In this document: positions 19,947-27,463 of the stretch, in pieces
Numbering within the stretch: the first letter of the stretch is position 1
Layout: each line of letters opens with the position of its first letter
NCBI RefSeq assembly: GCF_003258595.1
Contig: NZ_QHHQ01000004.1
Location: 310,001 to 374,000, forward strand
Direction of reading: 5' to 3'
DNA length: 64,000 nt
DNA from: Acuticoccus sediminis
GTDB lineage: Bacteria; Pseudomonadota; Alphaproteobacteria; Rhizobiales; Amorphaceae
Translations under genes and position numbers: made by a program
Notes under the pieces: generated by a model
The model's input: the letters and a program-made list of their open reading frames with translations, nothing else
What the model was told of the DNA's origin: nothing
Databases searched by the model: none

Positions 19947-20562
19947 GCCCTACTCCATACTCGACGACGGGCTCGAAACGGACACGCATACCGTTGCCGA
20001 TACGCTCGAACAGGGACTGCACTTCACTCTCATAAAGCGAGACGCAGCCCCACGTCGCCGCCCGGCCGATCTTGCGTGCATCATTGGTGCCATGGATGAG
20101 GTAGTACTTCCAAGTCAGATTGATGGCGCGCGAGCCGAGCGGGTTGTCTCCGCCGCTCGCGACATATGCCGGGAGGTAGGGGTCGCGCTCCCGCGCCCGC
20201 GGCGTCGGCGACCAGGACGGCTCGACGCGCTTGAAGGTCACCCGCGTGCGGCCGAGCGGGTGGTGCGCCTCCGGCCGGCCGACGGCCACGCGGTAGAGCT
20301 CCACCGTCTCCGGCAGCTCCTCGCTGCGCCAGAAGAGCCGGCGGTTGCGCATGTCCACCACGATGTTCTCCCCCGGCGCGAACACCGGCGCGGCACTGGC
20401 CGGCAGGGTGAGGCGCGACCGCGTCTGGCCGAGGACCATCTCGGTCAACCGCAGCCCGTCCGCCGACGCGGGTGCGGCGGCGGACACGGCAGCAGCGGCC
20501 ATGGCGACCACCAACGCGGCGGTCGGCCCCCTCCCGGCGCGCCCCTTCGCGGCGCGATGCAT
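19888..20562 (-). CDS. L,D-transpeptidase (YkuD family) with variant active-site motif
   Basis: A 224-residue exported YkuD-domain protein (signal to about residue 35). YYLIHGTND supplies the catalytic histidine and TWGCVSLYESEV the nucleophilic cysteine. The usual S-H/S-G-C-I/V-R motif is changed to T-W-G-C-V-S, losing the common arginine. Such enzymes make 3-3 crosslinks or attach proteins to diaminopimelate in peptidoglycan. ATG 20562 has GAGGGG upstream; an ATG at 20586 would add eight residues. It lies 24 bases after the M14-like gene and overlaps the next gene. A different acceptor, or weak activity, is possible given the variant motif. Confidence 0.85.
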   Translation of the reverse strand: MHRAAKGRAGRGPTAALVVAMAAAAVSAAAPASADGLRLTEMVLGQTRSRLTLPASAAPVFAPGENIVVDMRNRRLFWRSEELPETVELYRVAVGRPEAHHPLGRTRVTFKRVEPSWSPTPRARERDPYLPAYVASGGDNPLGSRAINLTWKYYLIHGTNDARKIGRAATWGCVSLYESEVQSLFERIGNGMRVRFEPVVEYGVGHGPDIGIDRGAGPGAGDQS

Positions 20563-20586
20563 CGGGCGGCCCCTCAACGCGGTCAT

Positions 20587-22182
20587 TCAGCCGCCGGCGA
20601 CGGGGCTGTAACCGAGCGTTTCCAGAAACCGGTCGACCATCTCCCGCTGCACCGTCGACCCATGCTCGGCCTCCACGTTGAAATACGGACGACCGTCGTT
20701 CAGGACGACGTGGTTTGAGAAGGAGCAGTCGCTGTTTTTCCGCGTCACATGCTCGTGAACCACGCTGAGACCGGCCTCGTTGAGCTTCTGGCGGATCGCC
20801 GTCGCGTCCCTGTCGTCGGCGATCGGTCTCGGTCCGGCGATGTAGATGAGGTCGTCCGGATCGCCGAAGCGACCGGAGGAGATCGGGTAGCCCTTCTCCT
20901 TGTCGGTCCAGACCCTGGCGGTGATGCCGCCGCCGTTGGTGTTGTTGTGGGCCGAGAAGATGTGCGGCCGGCCGACGAAGAGGCCCATCACGAAGGCGGT
21001 ATAGGTCGGTGTCGCCCGGCGGATGCGGCAGGGCCGCGCGTCCGCGTCGGTGGTGGCGAAGTAGCGGTTGGGGTCGATGCCGCGATAGAAGCGCGTCTCG
21101 TCGCCGGCGACGGCCACCATCCGTCCGCCATAGCGCGCGACGGCGTAGACGGCGGCGTCGAACGCCTCCGCCTCGTTGTCGTGCGGCAGGTACCAGACCG
21201 GTCCGTCCGGATGGTTCCGGTTCTCCACCGACACGAACGTCCACGTGATGGCGCCTTCGGTGAGCCGCACGCGGCCGACGCAGAGCCCTGCCCTTGCGAT
21301 CGCGCCCCGGTTGCGCCGGACGTCCGGGTCGGCGTCGCCCCCGGCGTCGTCGCAGCCGGATGGCGTGGCGACCGCCGCGGCGCCCGGGGCAGCGCTGGCG
21401 GCGGCGGCCTTCAGCGCGGCGCGCACGTCCGGGGCGACGGGGTTGGGTCGCGGCAAGTTGATCGGCGACAGGTCCGGCGTCGCCCCTTCGGGAAAGAACC
21501 CGGCGTCGGCGAGGCTGCGCCGCAGCTCCGGCGGGACCGCCGCCGCGTCGGGCCCGGCAGACCCTGCATCCGCATCGGCCGGGCCGACACCCGCGATCGA
21601 GGCGACCGGCGGCGTCCGCAGGTCCCCCTTCTCGGCCGCCGCTTCCGCCGAGCCCTGCGGCGCGGTCTCGCCCGCCGCTCCCGTGGCGTTTTCCGGCGCA
21701 GCTCCGGCGGCCGCCTCGGCCGCGGGCGCCGGGGCCGGAGGCGCGAAGGGGGATGCGGGATCGAGCGCCGCCGGCTCGTCGGCCTTGCCCATGCGCATCA
21801 CGAAGGCGCGGGCGAACACCTGGTCGTGCATCTCCGACGGGCTCGCCCGAAGCTCCGCCGCGAGGGAGGCGAGATAGGCCATGGGATAGGGACCCGCCTC
21901 GGTGTTGAAGGGCGAGACGTCGATCCGGTAGGCGCCGCGCGCCCGCGCGTCGTTGCCGTAGTCGTCCTCGCCCATCCGGCCGAGCCGCAGCAGCGCGATG
22001 CGCACGTAGCAGGCGAGCTCGCTGTCCGTCGCGACGCCCAGCAGGAGATCGGCGAGCCGAACGTTGTTGGCTTCGGCCCTCACGGTGTTGCAGGCCTCGA
22101 GGTCGAAGGCCGCGGCGCCGGTGGTCGCCGCCGCGACCATCGCCGCCCCCGCGATCGCCGCCGCCCGCAATAAGAGGCGCAT
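20587..22182 (-). CDS. Exported M14-like zinc carboxypeptidase/amidase candidate
   Basis: A 531-residue exported protein (signal to about residue 25), with an N-terminal helical part, a long Ala/Pro-rich linker (about 135-260) and a C-terminal catalytic-looking domain. The latter has H334-D-N-E337 (HxxE), I369-D-P-N-R373, H412 in SAHNNTNGGG, and E504/E506 in FNVEAEHG. The order and type match the M14 metallocarboxypeptidase layout: HxxE, NR, third-ligand His, general-base Glu. The substrate may be peptidoglycan stem peptides, since the next gene is an L,D-transpeptidase. The ATG at 22182 has GGGGAGCG upstream; it is the first gene of the operon. The family assignment is my own reading of motifs and needs profile confirmation. 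Confidence 0.65.
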   Translation of the reverse strand: MRLLLRAAAIAGAAMVAAATTGAAAFDLEACNTVRAEANNVRLADLLLGVATDSELACYVRIALLRLGRMGEDDYGNDARARGAYRIDVSPFNTEAGPYPMAYLASLAAELRASPSEMHDQVFARAFVMRMGKADEPAALDPASPFAPPAPAPAAEAAAGAAPENATGAAGETAPQGSAEAAAEKGDLRTPPVASIAGVGPADADAGSAGPDAAAVPPELRRSLADAGFFPEGATPDLSPINLPRPNPVAPDVRAALKAAAASAAPGAAAVATPSGCDDAGGDADPDVRRNRGAIARAGLCVGRVRLTEGAITWTFVSVENRNHPDGPVWYLPHDNEAEAFDAAVYAVARYGGRMVAVAGDETRFYRGIDPNRYFATTDADARPCRIRRATPTYTAFVMGLFVGRPHIFSAHNNTNGGGITARVWTDKEKGYPISSGRFGDPDDLIYIAGPRPIADDRDATAIRQKLNEAGLSVVHEHVTRKNSDCSFSNHVVLNDGRPYFNVEAEHGSTVQREMVDRFLETLGYSPVAGG

Positions 22183-22371
22183 AGACGCTCCCCGAGCCCC
22201 CTTCACCCATCGGCTGAAACTCTGCGGGGCAGCGCTCGCCGGGGTCAACCCCTGCGCGAGCTTCGCCGGGCAGCTCTCAAATTCAGTCACATTCGCGCGC
22301 GGGCCGGGACACGACGTTAATGTAATGTTAAGATTTGCAGATCCGTCCCCGGGAAGATCCGAGGTATTCCC
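22183..22371. promoter_or_regulatory. Divergent control region between envelope operon and caspase 1
   Basis: This 189-bp gap separates the minus-strand seven-gene operon from the plus-strand caspase gene, so both promoters should be here. The only AT-rich patch is 22316-22335, with a direct repeat TAATGTAATGT followed by TTAAG, about 40-55 bases before the caspase ATG. It could hold its -10 element, but no good -35 was found. No clear promoter was seen for the minus strand. Confidence 0.4.
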
Positions 22372-25077
22372 ATGTGCCGCGCCCTGCGCGTTTTCGCTGT
22401 CCTGATCGGCCTGATCGCCATTGCTCCGGCGGCCTGGAGCGATGCGCGCACGGACGCCATCACCGCAGCGGTCGAAGCGGGCGACAAGCGCTACGCCATC
22501 CTCGTGGGCGTCGGCGACTACCGGCAGGCGCCGCCGGTCGCGTTCGTCAAAGAAAATCTCGACCAGATGGAAGCGATGATGACCGACGTCTTCTTCGTGA
22601 AGCAGTCGAACATCCGTCGCATCGAGGATCCGGACCGGCTGGACCTCGCGGAGATCTTCGGTTTCGAGAAGGGCGAACCCGGAAGTCTCGCCGGCCTCGA
22701 CATCAAGGAGGACAACGCGGAGCTCTTCGTCTACTTCGTCGGCCACGGCTCGCGCGACCTGCGGGCCTCGGGCACGTCCGACGCGGCCTCGGCGGAGGGC
22801 TTCCTCCTCGCCACCAACTCCCGCCCGTCGACGCTGCGCCACACCGCCTACTCGTACGACCTCCTCGTCGAGAACCTCGACAAGGTGCAGAAGCAGCGCT
22901 TCCCGAAGGGCCGCGTCGTCGTCTTCATGGAAAGCTGCTTCTCGGGCGAGACCGCGGACGGCGAGCCGCTGAACCCGTCGATGGCCGCCGCCCTCCTCGC
23001 CCCTTCGGAAGGGTGGGACGAGACCGCCGACCGGTTCGACGTCATCGCCGTCTCCGCCGCCGCGGCCGACACGCCCGCCTACTGGGACCACCAGCGCCAC
23101 GAAGGCGTCTTCACCGGCGCGCTCGTCACCGGACTGCGCGGCGAGGCGGACACGCGGGCCGGCAACAACGACGGCGTGGTGAGCTTCGAGGAGCTGCGCG
23201 ACTGGCTCTCGACCTCGGTGCCGAGCCGCACCGCCCAGCTCGGCAAGGGCCGGCAGACCCCGCAGGTGTCCGAGCATGCCGAGGGTGCACTCGTGCGCCT
23301 CGCCAGGCTGGAGCCGAGCGGCGGCGGCACCGGCGACGTCGAGAACCTCAGCCTCGAGTTCGAGCTGCGCGAGCTGAACCTGCGCGCCGATCAGGTCGAC
23401 GCGCGCGACTGGCCCGCCCTCAGGACGCTCGACCAGGACATCAGCGACTTCGTGAACCGCTGCGACGGCGACGGCTGCCGCGTCTTCCTGCCGACCATCA
23501 TCCCGCTGCGCGAGGTGACGGAGATGCACCTCTCACGCTGCAAGGCCGCCTCGGAGATCGCCGCCAAGTGGATGAGCGCCGGCTCCTTCCGCAGCGTGGA
23601 GCGGCTCGACGCGCTGTGCGTGGCGCCGGACGTCGTCGCGGCCTGCGTCGCCGGACAGGACCCGGCCTCGCGCGCCTGCACCTGCGTCGCCGACCCGTTC
23701 GCGCCGAGCTGCACCGCCGAGGCGGTCGCGGCCTCCACCTGCCCCGCCGACGCCGAGGCCGCCGCGGCCCTCGCCGCCGAGACGCGGAGCCTCGCCCCGC
23801 TCGACGACTTCGCCGCCGCATCGCCCGACTGCGCCGCCGAGACCGCCGCGACGGTGGCGAGCGCGCGCGAGGCGGTGTGTGCGGCGGGCGAAAACGACGG
23901 GGGACCGGTGCCGGCAGGTCTCGAGGCGTGTCCTTTCGCGGTCGCCCTCCGGGACCGGCAGTCGGCTCAGGACGCCTGCATCGCCGCCTACCAGGAGGCG
24001 AAGACCGGCCCCGCCGGGACGCTCGCCCGCTTCCTCACCGAGCACGAAGCCTGCCCGCAGTACGTCAACGCCGTCGCCGAGCGCGACGGGCGCATCAACC
24101 GGGCGATCCAGGCCGCCGAGATCGCCCGCAGCCGGGCCGAACGCGAGGCCGCCGCGGCGACGCTGGGCGAGCTCTCCACCACCTTCAGCGCCACCCTGTC
24201 GGACGCGGCCGTGAAGCGCCTCACCGACCTCGGCGAGACACTCGCCGTCCCCACCTGCAGCGCCGCCTACAAGGACGCAGAGAGGGGCGGAGCGGACGCG
24301 CTCGCCCGGTTCGCGACCGAGCGGTCCGACTGCCGCACCGAGGTGGCCGCCGCGCGCGACCGCCTCGCCGGGCAGCGCTGCCGGGACGAGTACGAGAAGG
24401 TCGACGCCAGGGATCCGGTCGAGCTCTACCGCTTCGCCCAGGGCCATCCGAGTTGCCCGACCGAGACGGCGGATGCGGAGCGGCTGATCGAAAACATCGG
24501 ACGCGAGTGCATCTACGACGCGCAGAACGGGTTGAGCGCCCAGCTCGACGTGATCAACACGGCGCTGGAGAAGCTCGGCGGCTGCCGGCGGATCACGCTG
24601 CTGTCGCCGGCCCTCGACGGCCCCTACGCCGGGGCGGAGAAGACCCTGCGCAACCTGCAGCGCGCCCTCGCGCTCGCCGCGGCGCAGCAGGCGGCCGACC
24701 CGCAGCCCAAGCCCGGCCCCGGCTACACGCCCCCTCCGAGCTACCAGCCTCCGGCGAACACCCCGGCGCCCAGCTCCGCCCGCTCCGTCGCGATCTACTC
24801 CGGCGTCGACTTCTACGGTTCGGACCTGACCTCGACGGGTCTCGGCGCCTCGTCGACGATGGAATGCGCGCAGATCTGCGCCAGCAACAGCCGGTGCAGC
24901 CACTTCACCTACAACGCCAAGGCCAATGTCTGCTTCCCGAAATACGGCTATGGCCGCGTCGAACAATTCCGCGGCGCCCACTCCGGGATCATCCTCTATC
25001 CGGGCCAGAGCGCGCCGGTCCTGCGGGACGACAAGGGCCGTGTCGCCACGGCCACGCGAACGAGCCAAGTATACTGA
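22372..25077 (+). CDS. Exported caspase-family (C14) protease with PAN-like C-terminus
   Basis: A 901-residue protein with a signal peptide ending near residue 23 (APAAWSD) and a caspase p20 domain (about 35-300). The catalytic dyad is H125 in VGHGSRD and C189 in MESCFSGE, 64 residues apart. The long middle (about 310-780) is helical, alanine-rich and studded with cysteines in repeated blocks. The last about 80 residues, with Cys in SSTMECAQICASNSRC and VCFPKYGYG, resemble a PAN/Apple ligand-binding domain. A Pro-rich linker precedes it. GAGGT lies before the ATG. It acts outside the cytoplasm, unlike defence-associated caspases. Its substrate is unknown; the trypsin-like protease and wall enzymes of the divergent operon are candidates. 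Confidence 0.88.
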   Translation: MCRALRVFAVLIGLIAIAPAAWSDARTDAITAAVEAGDKRYAILVGVGDYRQAPPVAFVKENLDQMEAMMTDVFFVKQSNIRRIEDPDRLDLAEIFGFEKGEPGSLAGLDIKEDNAELFVYFVGHGSRDLRASGTSDAASAEGFLLATNSRPSTLRHTAYSYDLLVENLDKVQKQRFPKGRVVVFMESCFSGETADGEPLNPSMAAALLAPSEGWDETADRFDVIAVSAAAADTPAYWDHQRHEGVFTGALVTGLRGEADTRAGNNDGVVSFEELRDWLSTSVPSRTAQLGKGRQTPQVSEHAEGALVRLARLEPSGGGTGDVENLSLEFELRELNLRADQVDARDWPALRTLDQDISDFVNRCDGDGCRVFLPTIIPLREVTEMHLSRCKAASEIAAKWMSAGSFRSVERLDALCVAPDVVAACVAGQDPASRACTCVADPFAPSCTAEAVAASTCPADAEAAAALAAETRSLAPLDDFAAASPDCAAETAATVASAREAVCAAGENDGGPVPAGLEACPFAVALRDRQSAQDACIAAYQEAKTGPAGTLARFLTEHEACPQYVNAVAERDGRINRAIQAAEIARSRAEREAAAATLGELSTTFSATLSDAAVKRLTDLGETLAVPTCSAAYKDAERGGADALARFATERSDCRTEVAAARDRLAGQRCRDEYEKVDARDPVELYRFAQGHPSCPTETADAERLIENIGRECIYDAQNGLSAQLDVINTALEKLGGCRRITLLSPALDGPYAGAEKTLRNLQRALALAAAQQAADPQPKPGPGYTPPPSYQPPANTPAPSSARSVAIYSGVDFYGSDLTSTGLGASSTMECAQICASNSRCSHFTYNAKANVCFPKYGYGRVEQFRGAHSGIILYPGQSAPVLRDDKGRVATATRTSQVY

Positions 25078-25201
25078 GGAGTTTACGTTACCAAGCGTTT
25101 CCGGCGGTCGAGGGTGGAACGAAACGCCCAGGTTCGGCATCACGTCCTGCGAGTCCCCGCCAATCCTACGACCGACGCCCTTTATTAACCGCGAGTGATT
25201 G

Positions 25202-26692
25202 ATGTCCCGACGGATCCTGCAGGTGGGCTGTGCCGCCATCGTCCTTGCGGCGGCCGTCGCGGCAATTGCGCCGACGGCGGCGCAGAAGCACGTCCCCCTG
25301 CCGCCGGAACAGCCCGCCTCGCGCGGCGGTGAGTTCCTCGCCGCCGAGGCGCCGGCCGCCGGCATCGCCATGCGCCCCCGGATCGGCGCCGGCCCCGGCG
25401 CGCCGGAGATCATCGCATCGCCCCGCCCGGCCGCGACAACGGCTGCCGCGACCGCCCGCCCGCCCCTCACCCCGCTCCCGCTGAAGATCGCCCCGGGCGC
25501 CGACCCGACACCCGGCGCGGCCACGCCGTCCGCCGACGACGCGGATCTGCCGCTCCTCGGTGAGGGCGAGCGCCCGGCCGGGGACGGCGCCCTCGTCACC
25601 GTGGTCCCCCGCGCCAAGCCGGAGCGCCCCGGCCGCCGCCGCTTCCCGTCCTATGTCGCCGGCGAGGGCGACCCGCCGCTCGAGGTGATGGTCGGGCAGA
25701 TGCTCATGGTCGGCTTCCAGGGCGACGACGTCGACCAGCCCGGGCCGCAGCGCATCGCCCGGCACATCGAGGCGGGCCGCCTCGGCGGCGTGATCTTCTT
25801 CCGCCAGAACGTGAAGAGCGAGGCGGCGGTGAAGCGCCTCACCCACCTTTTCCGCGCCTCGGCCCCGCCGGGCCTTCCCGTCCTGATCGCGGTCGACCAG
25901 GAAGGCGGCCACGTGCAGCGGCTCAACACCGAGGTCGGTTTCCCGGACACCCCGTCGGCAAAGCGCGTCGCGGCGCGCGGCGAGGCGGCCGCCAAGCGCA
26001 TCTACACCCGCCTCGCCCGGGACCTCGCGGAGTGGGGGTTCAACGTCAACCTCGCGCCGGTCGTCGACCTCGGCAACCAGCGTGACAACCCGATCATCGC
26101 CAAGCTCGGCCGCGCCTTCTCCGGCGATCCGGCGACCATCGCGTCCTACGCCTCCCTCTTCGTCGAGGCGCACCGCGACGCCGGTGTCCTCACGGCGCTG
26201 AAGCACTTTCCCGGCCACGGCTCCTCGCGCGGCGACACCCACAAGGGCTTCGTCGACGTCTCCTACTCGTGGACCGAGACGGAGCTGACGCCGTACCGCG
26301 ACCTCGTCGCCGAGAACATGGTCGACATGGTGATGGTGGCCCACGTCCACCTCGCCAAATACGGACCCGGCGGGCTGCCGGCTTCCCTGTCCGAGCCGAT
26401 GATCGAGGGGTTGCTGCGCGGCAACATCGGCTTCAACGGCGTGGTGATGTCGGACGACCTCGAGATGGGGGCGATCCGCAAGCTGGGTTCGCCCATCCGC
26501 ATCGCCAAGCAGGCGATCCTGGCGGGCAACGACATCCTCGTCTATGCCGGCGGCGCTGCCGGTCGCGGCGACCTCGTCGGCGAGCTGCAGGCGCGTCTCC
26601 AGGTGGCCGCCCGGGACCCGGTCTTCGCCGCCCGGATCAAGGACAGCTACCACCGCGTCATGACCATGAAGGCCAAGCTCCCCGGCGAGTGA
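25202..26692 (+). CDS. Exported GH3 beta-N-acetylhexosaminidase (NagZ-like)
   Basis: A 496-residue glycoside hydrolase family 3 enzyme. It has a signal-like N-terminus (to about ATAQ at 28) and a Pro/Ala-rich region to about 160, then a GH3 domain with VDQEGGHVQRL, KHFPGHGSSRGDTH (the His-Asp acid/base pair of NagZ-type enzymes) and the nucleophile in VVMSDDLEMGAI. NagZ removes GlcNAc from muropeptides and is normally cytoplasmic in Gram-negative bacteria; the export signal and linker here point to the periplasm or surface. I start at ATG 25202; TTG 25199 is adjacent. It lies 124 bases after the caspase gene on the same strand. Confidence 0.87.
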   Translation: MSRRILQVGCAAIVLAAAVAAIAPTAAQKHVPLPPEQPASRGGEFLAAEAPAAGIAMRPRIGAGPGAPEIIASPRPAATTAAATARPPLTPLPLKIAPGADPTPGAATPSADDADLPLLGEGERPAGDGALVTVVPRAKPERPGRRRFPSYVAGEGDPPLEVMVGQMLMVGFQGDDVDQPGPQRIARHIEAGRLGGVIFFRQNVKSEAAVKRLTHLFRASAPPGLPVLIAVDQEGGHVQRLNTEVGFPDTPSAKRVAARGEAAAKRIYTRLARDLAEWGFNVNLAPVVDLGNQRDNPIIAKLGRAFSGDPATIASYASLFVEAHRDAGVLTALKHFPGHGSSRGDTHKGFVDVSYSWTETELTPYRDLVAENMVDMVMVAHVHLAKYGPGGLPASLSEPMIEGLLRGNIGFNGVVMSDDLEMGAIRKLGSPIRIAKQAILAGNDILVYAGGAAGRGDLVGELQARLQVAARDPVFAARIKDSYHRVMTMKAKLPGE

Positions 26693-26986
26693 CGCGTCCG
26701 ACGCGCCCCCATAAGCCGCAGCGACGACCCGCATCGGAAGAATGGGCGGCAGCCCACATGCCGGCTCGCCGAGCGCCGCCGGATCCCGCCGGTCCTAACG
26801 CCAGCCGAAGCGCCAATGCGCCGGTTCCGACGCGCCGCGAGCGGCCGGCGGAGAGTTTCCTGCCGACCTCGCAGGTCCATCACGCCGAATTTAGCGGCAC
26901 CTGGTTAACTGCGCTCACGAAACCGTGTTGTGCGCCTCCACCCGCGCATCGTCTCGCCCAGGACTGACAGGACTTCTCGAGTCTAC

Positions 26987-27006
26987 TTGACTGCATATGC
27001 GGTCAA
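26987..27006. promoter_or_regulatory. 20-bp near-perfect palindrome, candidate operator
   Basis: TTGACTGCATATGCGGTCAA reads as an inverted repeat with mismatch only at the symmetric pair 6/15 (18 of 20 positions paired). Its left arm also looks like a -35 hexamer (TTGACT), with AT-rich sequence GATTTAAAT about 20 bases on. This is the shape of a dimeric regulator site, for example a LuxR-type box, but the regulator cannot be named. Confidence 0.45.
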
Positions 27007-27061
27007 TTTGGGATTTAAATCAACCAGAGGCATCATTTCCTGTCACAACTCTGGCCGAAAT

Positions 27062-27088
27062 TGTCCAAAAAAACCAATTTCTTGGACA
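27062..27088. repeat. Inverted repeat with A-rich loop
   Basis: TGTCCAA (27062-27068) and TTGGACA (27082-27088) form a perfect 7-bp stem around a 13-base A-rich loop. There is no T-run after it on the plus strand, so it is not a standard terminator. It may be a second protein-binding site or an RNA hairpin in the leader before the RTX gene. Confidence 0.35.
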
Positions 27089-27219
27089 GAAACACGACTG
27101 CGGCGCCGAGAATGTTCTCATCCATAACAACGAGTGATACTCTCTATTTCACGATGTCGTGATAAGGGATCGGCAATCCCGTAATGCACTCCTTTTTTCT
27201 CCAACAGGGAAGAAACAAG

Positions 27220-27244
27220 CCGCAACCTCAGCGCGAAGTTGCGG
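27220..27244. repeat. Inverted repeat in RTX upstream region
   Basis: CCGCAAC (27220-27226) and GTTGCGG (27238-27244) form a perfect 7-bp GC-rich stem with an 11-base loop. No T-tract follows. It lies about 90 bases before the tiny ORF and 220 bases before the RTX start, so a leader-RNA hairpin is possible. Confidence 0.35.
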
Positions 27245-27332
27245 TTCAGGCGCACATCAGTACGCAAGTTGTTTCAACTGTGAAGAACTCAATGCTTGAC
27301 TGAACAAACTCCGTCTCTCAGAAGGAGATCGG

Positions 27333-27395
27333 ATGAGTCCTCGGCAAATGATGCAGCCGTGTATTACGGCAAAGAGCCATAACTCGGCGGTATAG
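27333..27395 (+). CDS. Possible 20-codon leader ORF upstream of RTX gene
   Basis: ATG 27333 follows GAAGGAGATCGG, one of the strongest ribosome sites in the window with good spacing, and is read for 20 codons (MSPRQMMQPCITAKSHNSAV) to TAG. No homologue or motif is recognised, and no codon repeat typical of attenuation leaders is present. It ends 68 bases before the RTX start. It may be a leader peptide, an unrelated small protein, or chance. Confidence 0.3.
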   Translation: MSPRQMMQPCITAKSHNSAV

Positions 27396-27463
27396 TCATT
27401 GGGTTTTCGCCTGTCCGTGGGCAAGTCAATGAATGACGCGAACGATTTAAAAAGGAACGCCGG

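Larger units (their letters stand above)
26693..27463. other. 771-bp gene-poor, AT-rich intergenic region
   Basis: The first about 180 bases are GC-rich like the genome. From about 26880 to 27460 the composition turns clearly AT-rich, unlike any other stretch in the window. It holds a 20-bp near-palindrome, two further inverted repeats and a tiny ORF with a strong ribosome site, each listed separately. No tRNA, known riboswitch fold or conserved protein was recognised. It precedes the RTX gene and probably controls it. Confidence 0.6.

Noticed and set aside
22183-23529. Upstream extension of the M14-like gene to 980 codons
   Set aside because: The extension runs antisense through caspase 1. 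The ATG at 22182 has a ribosome site and begins a signal peptide.
26930-27127. 65-codon plus-strand ORF in the AT-rich gap
   Set aside because: No ribosome site, no family, atypical composition, and it runs through the palindrome and a hairpin.
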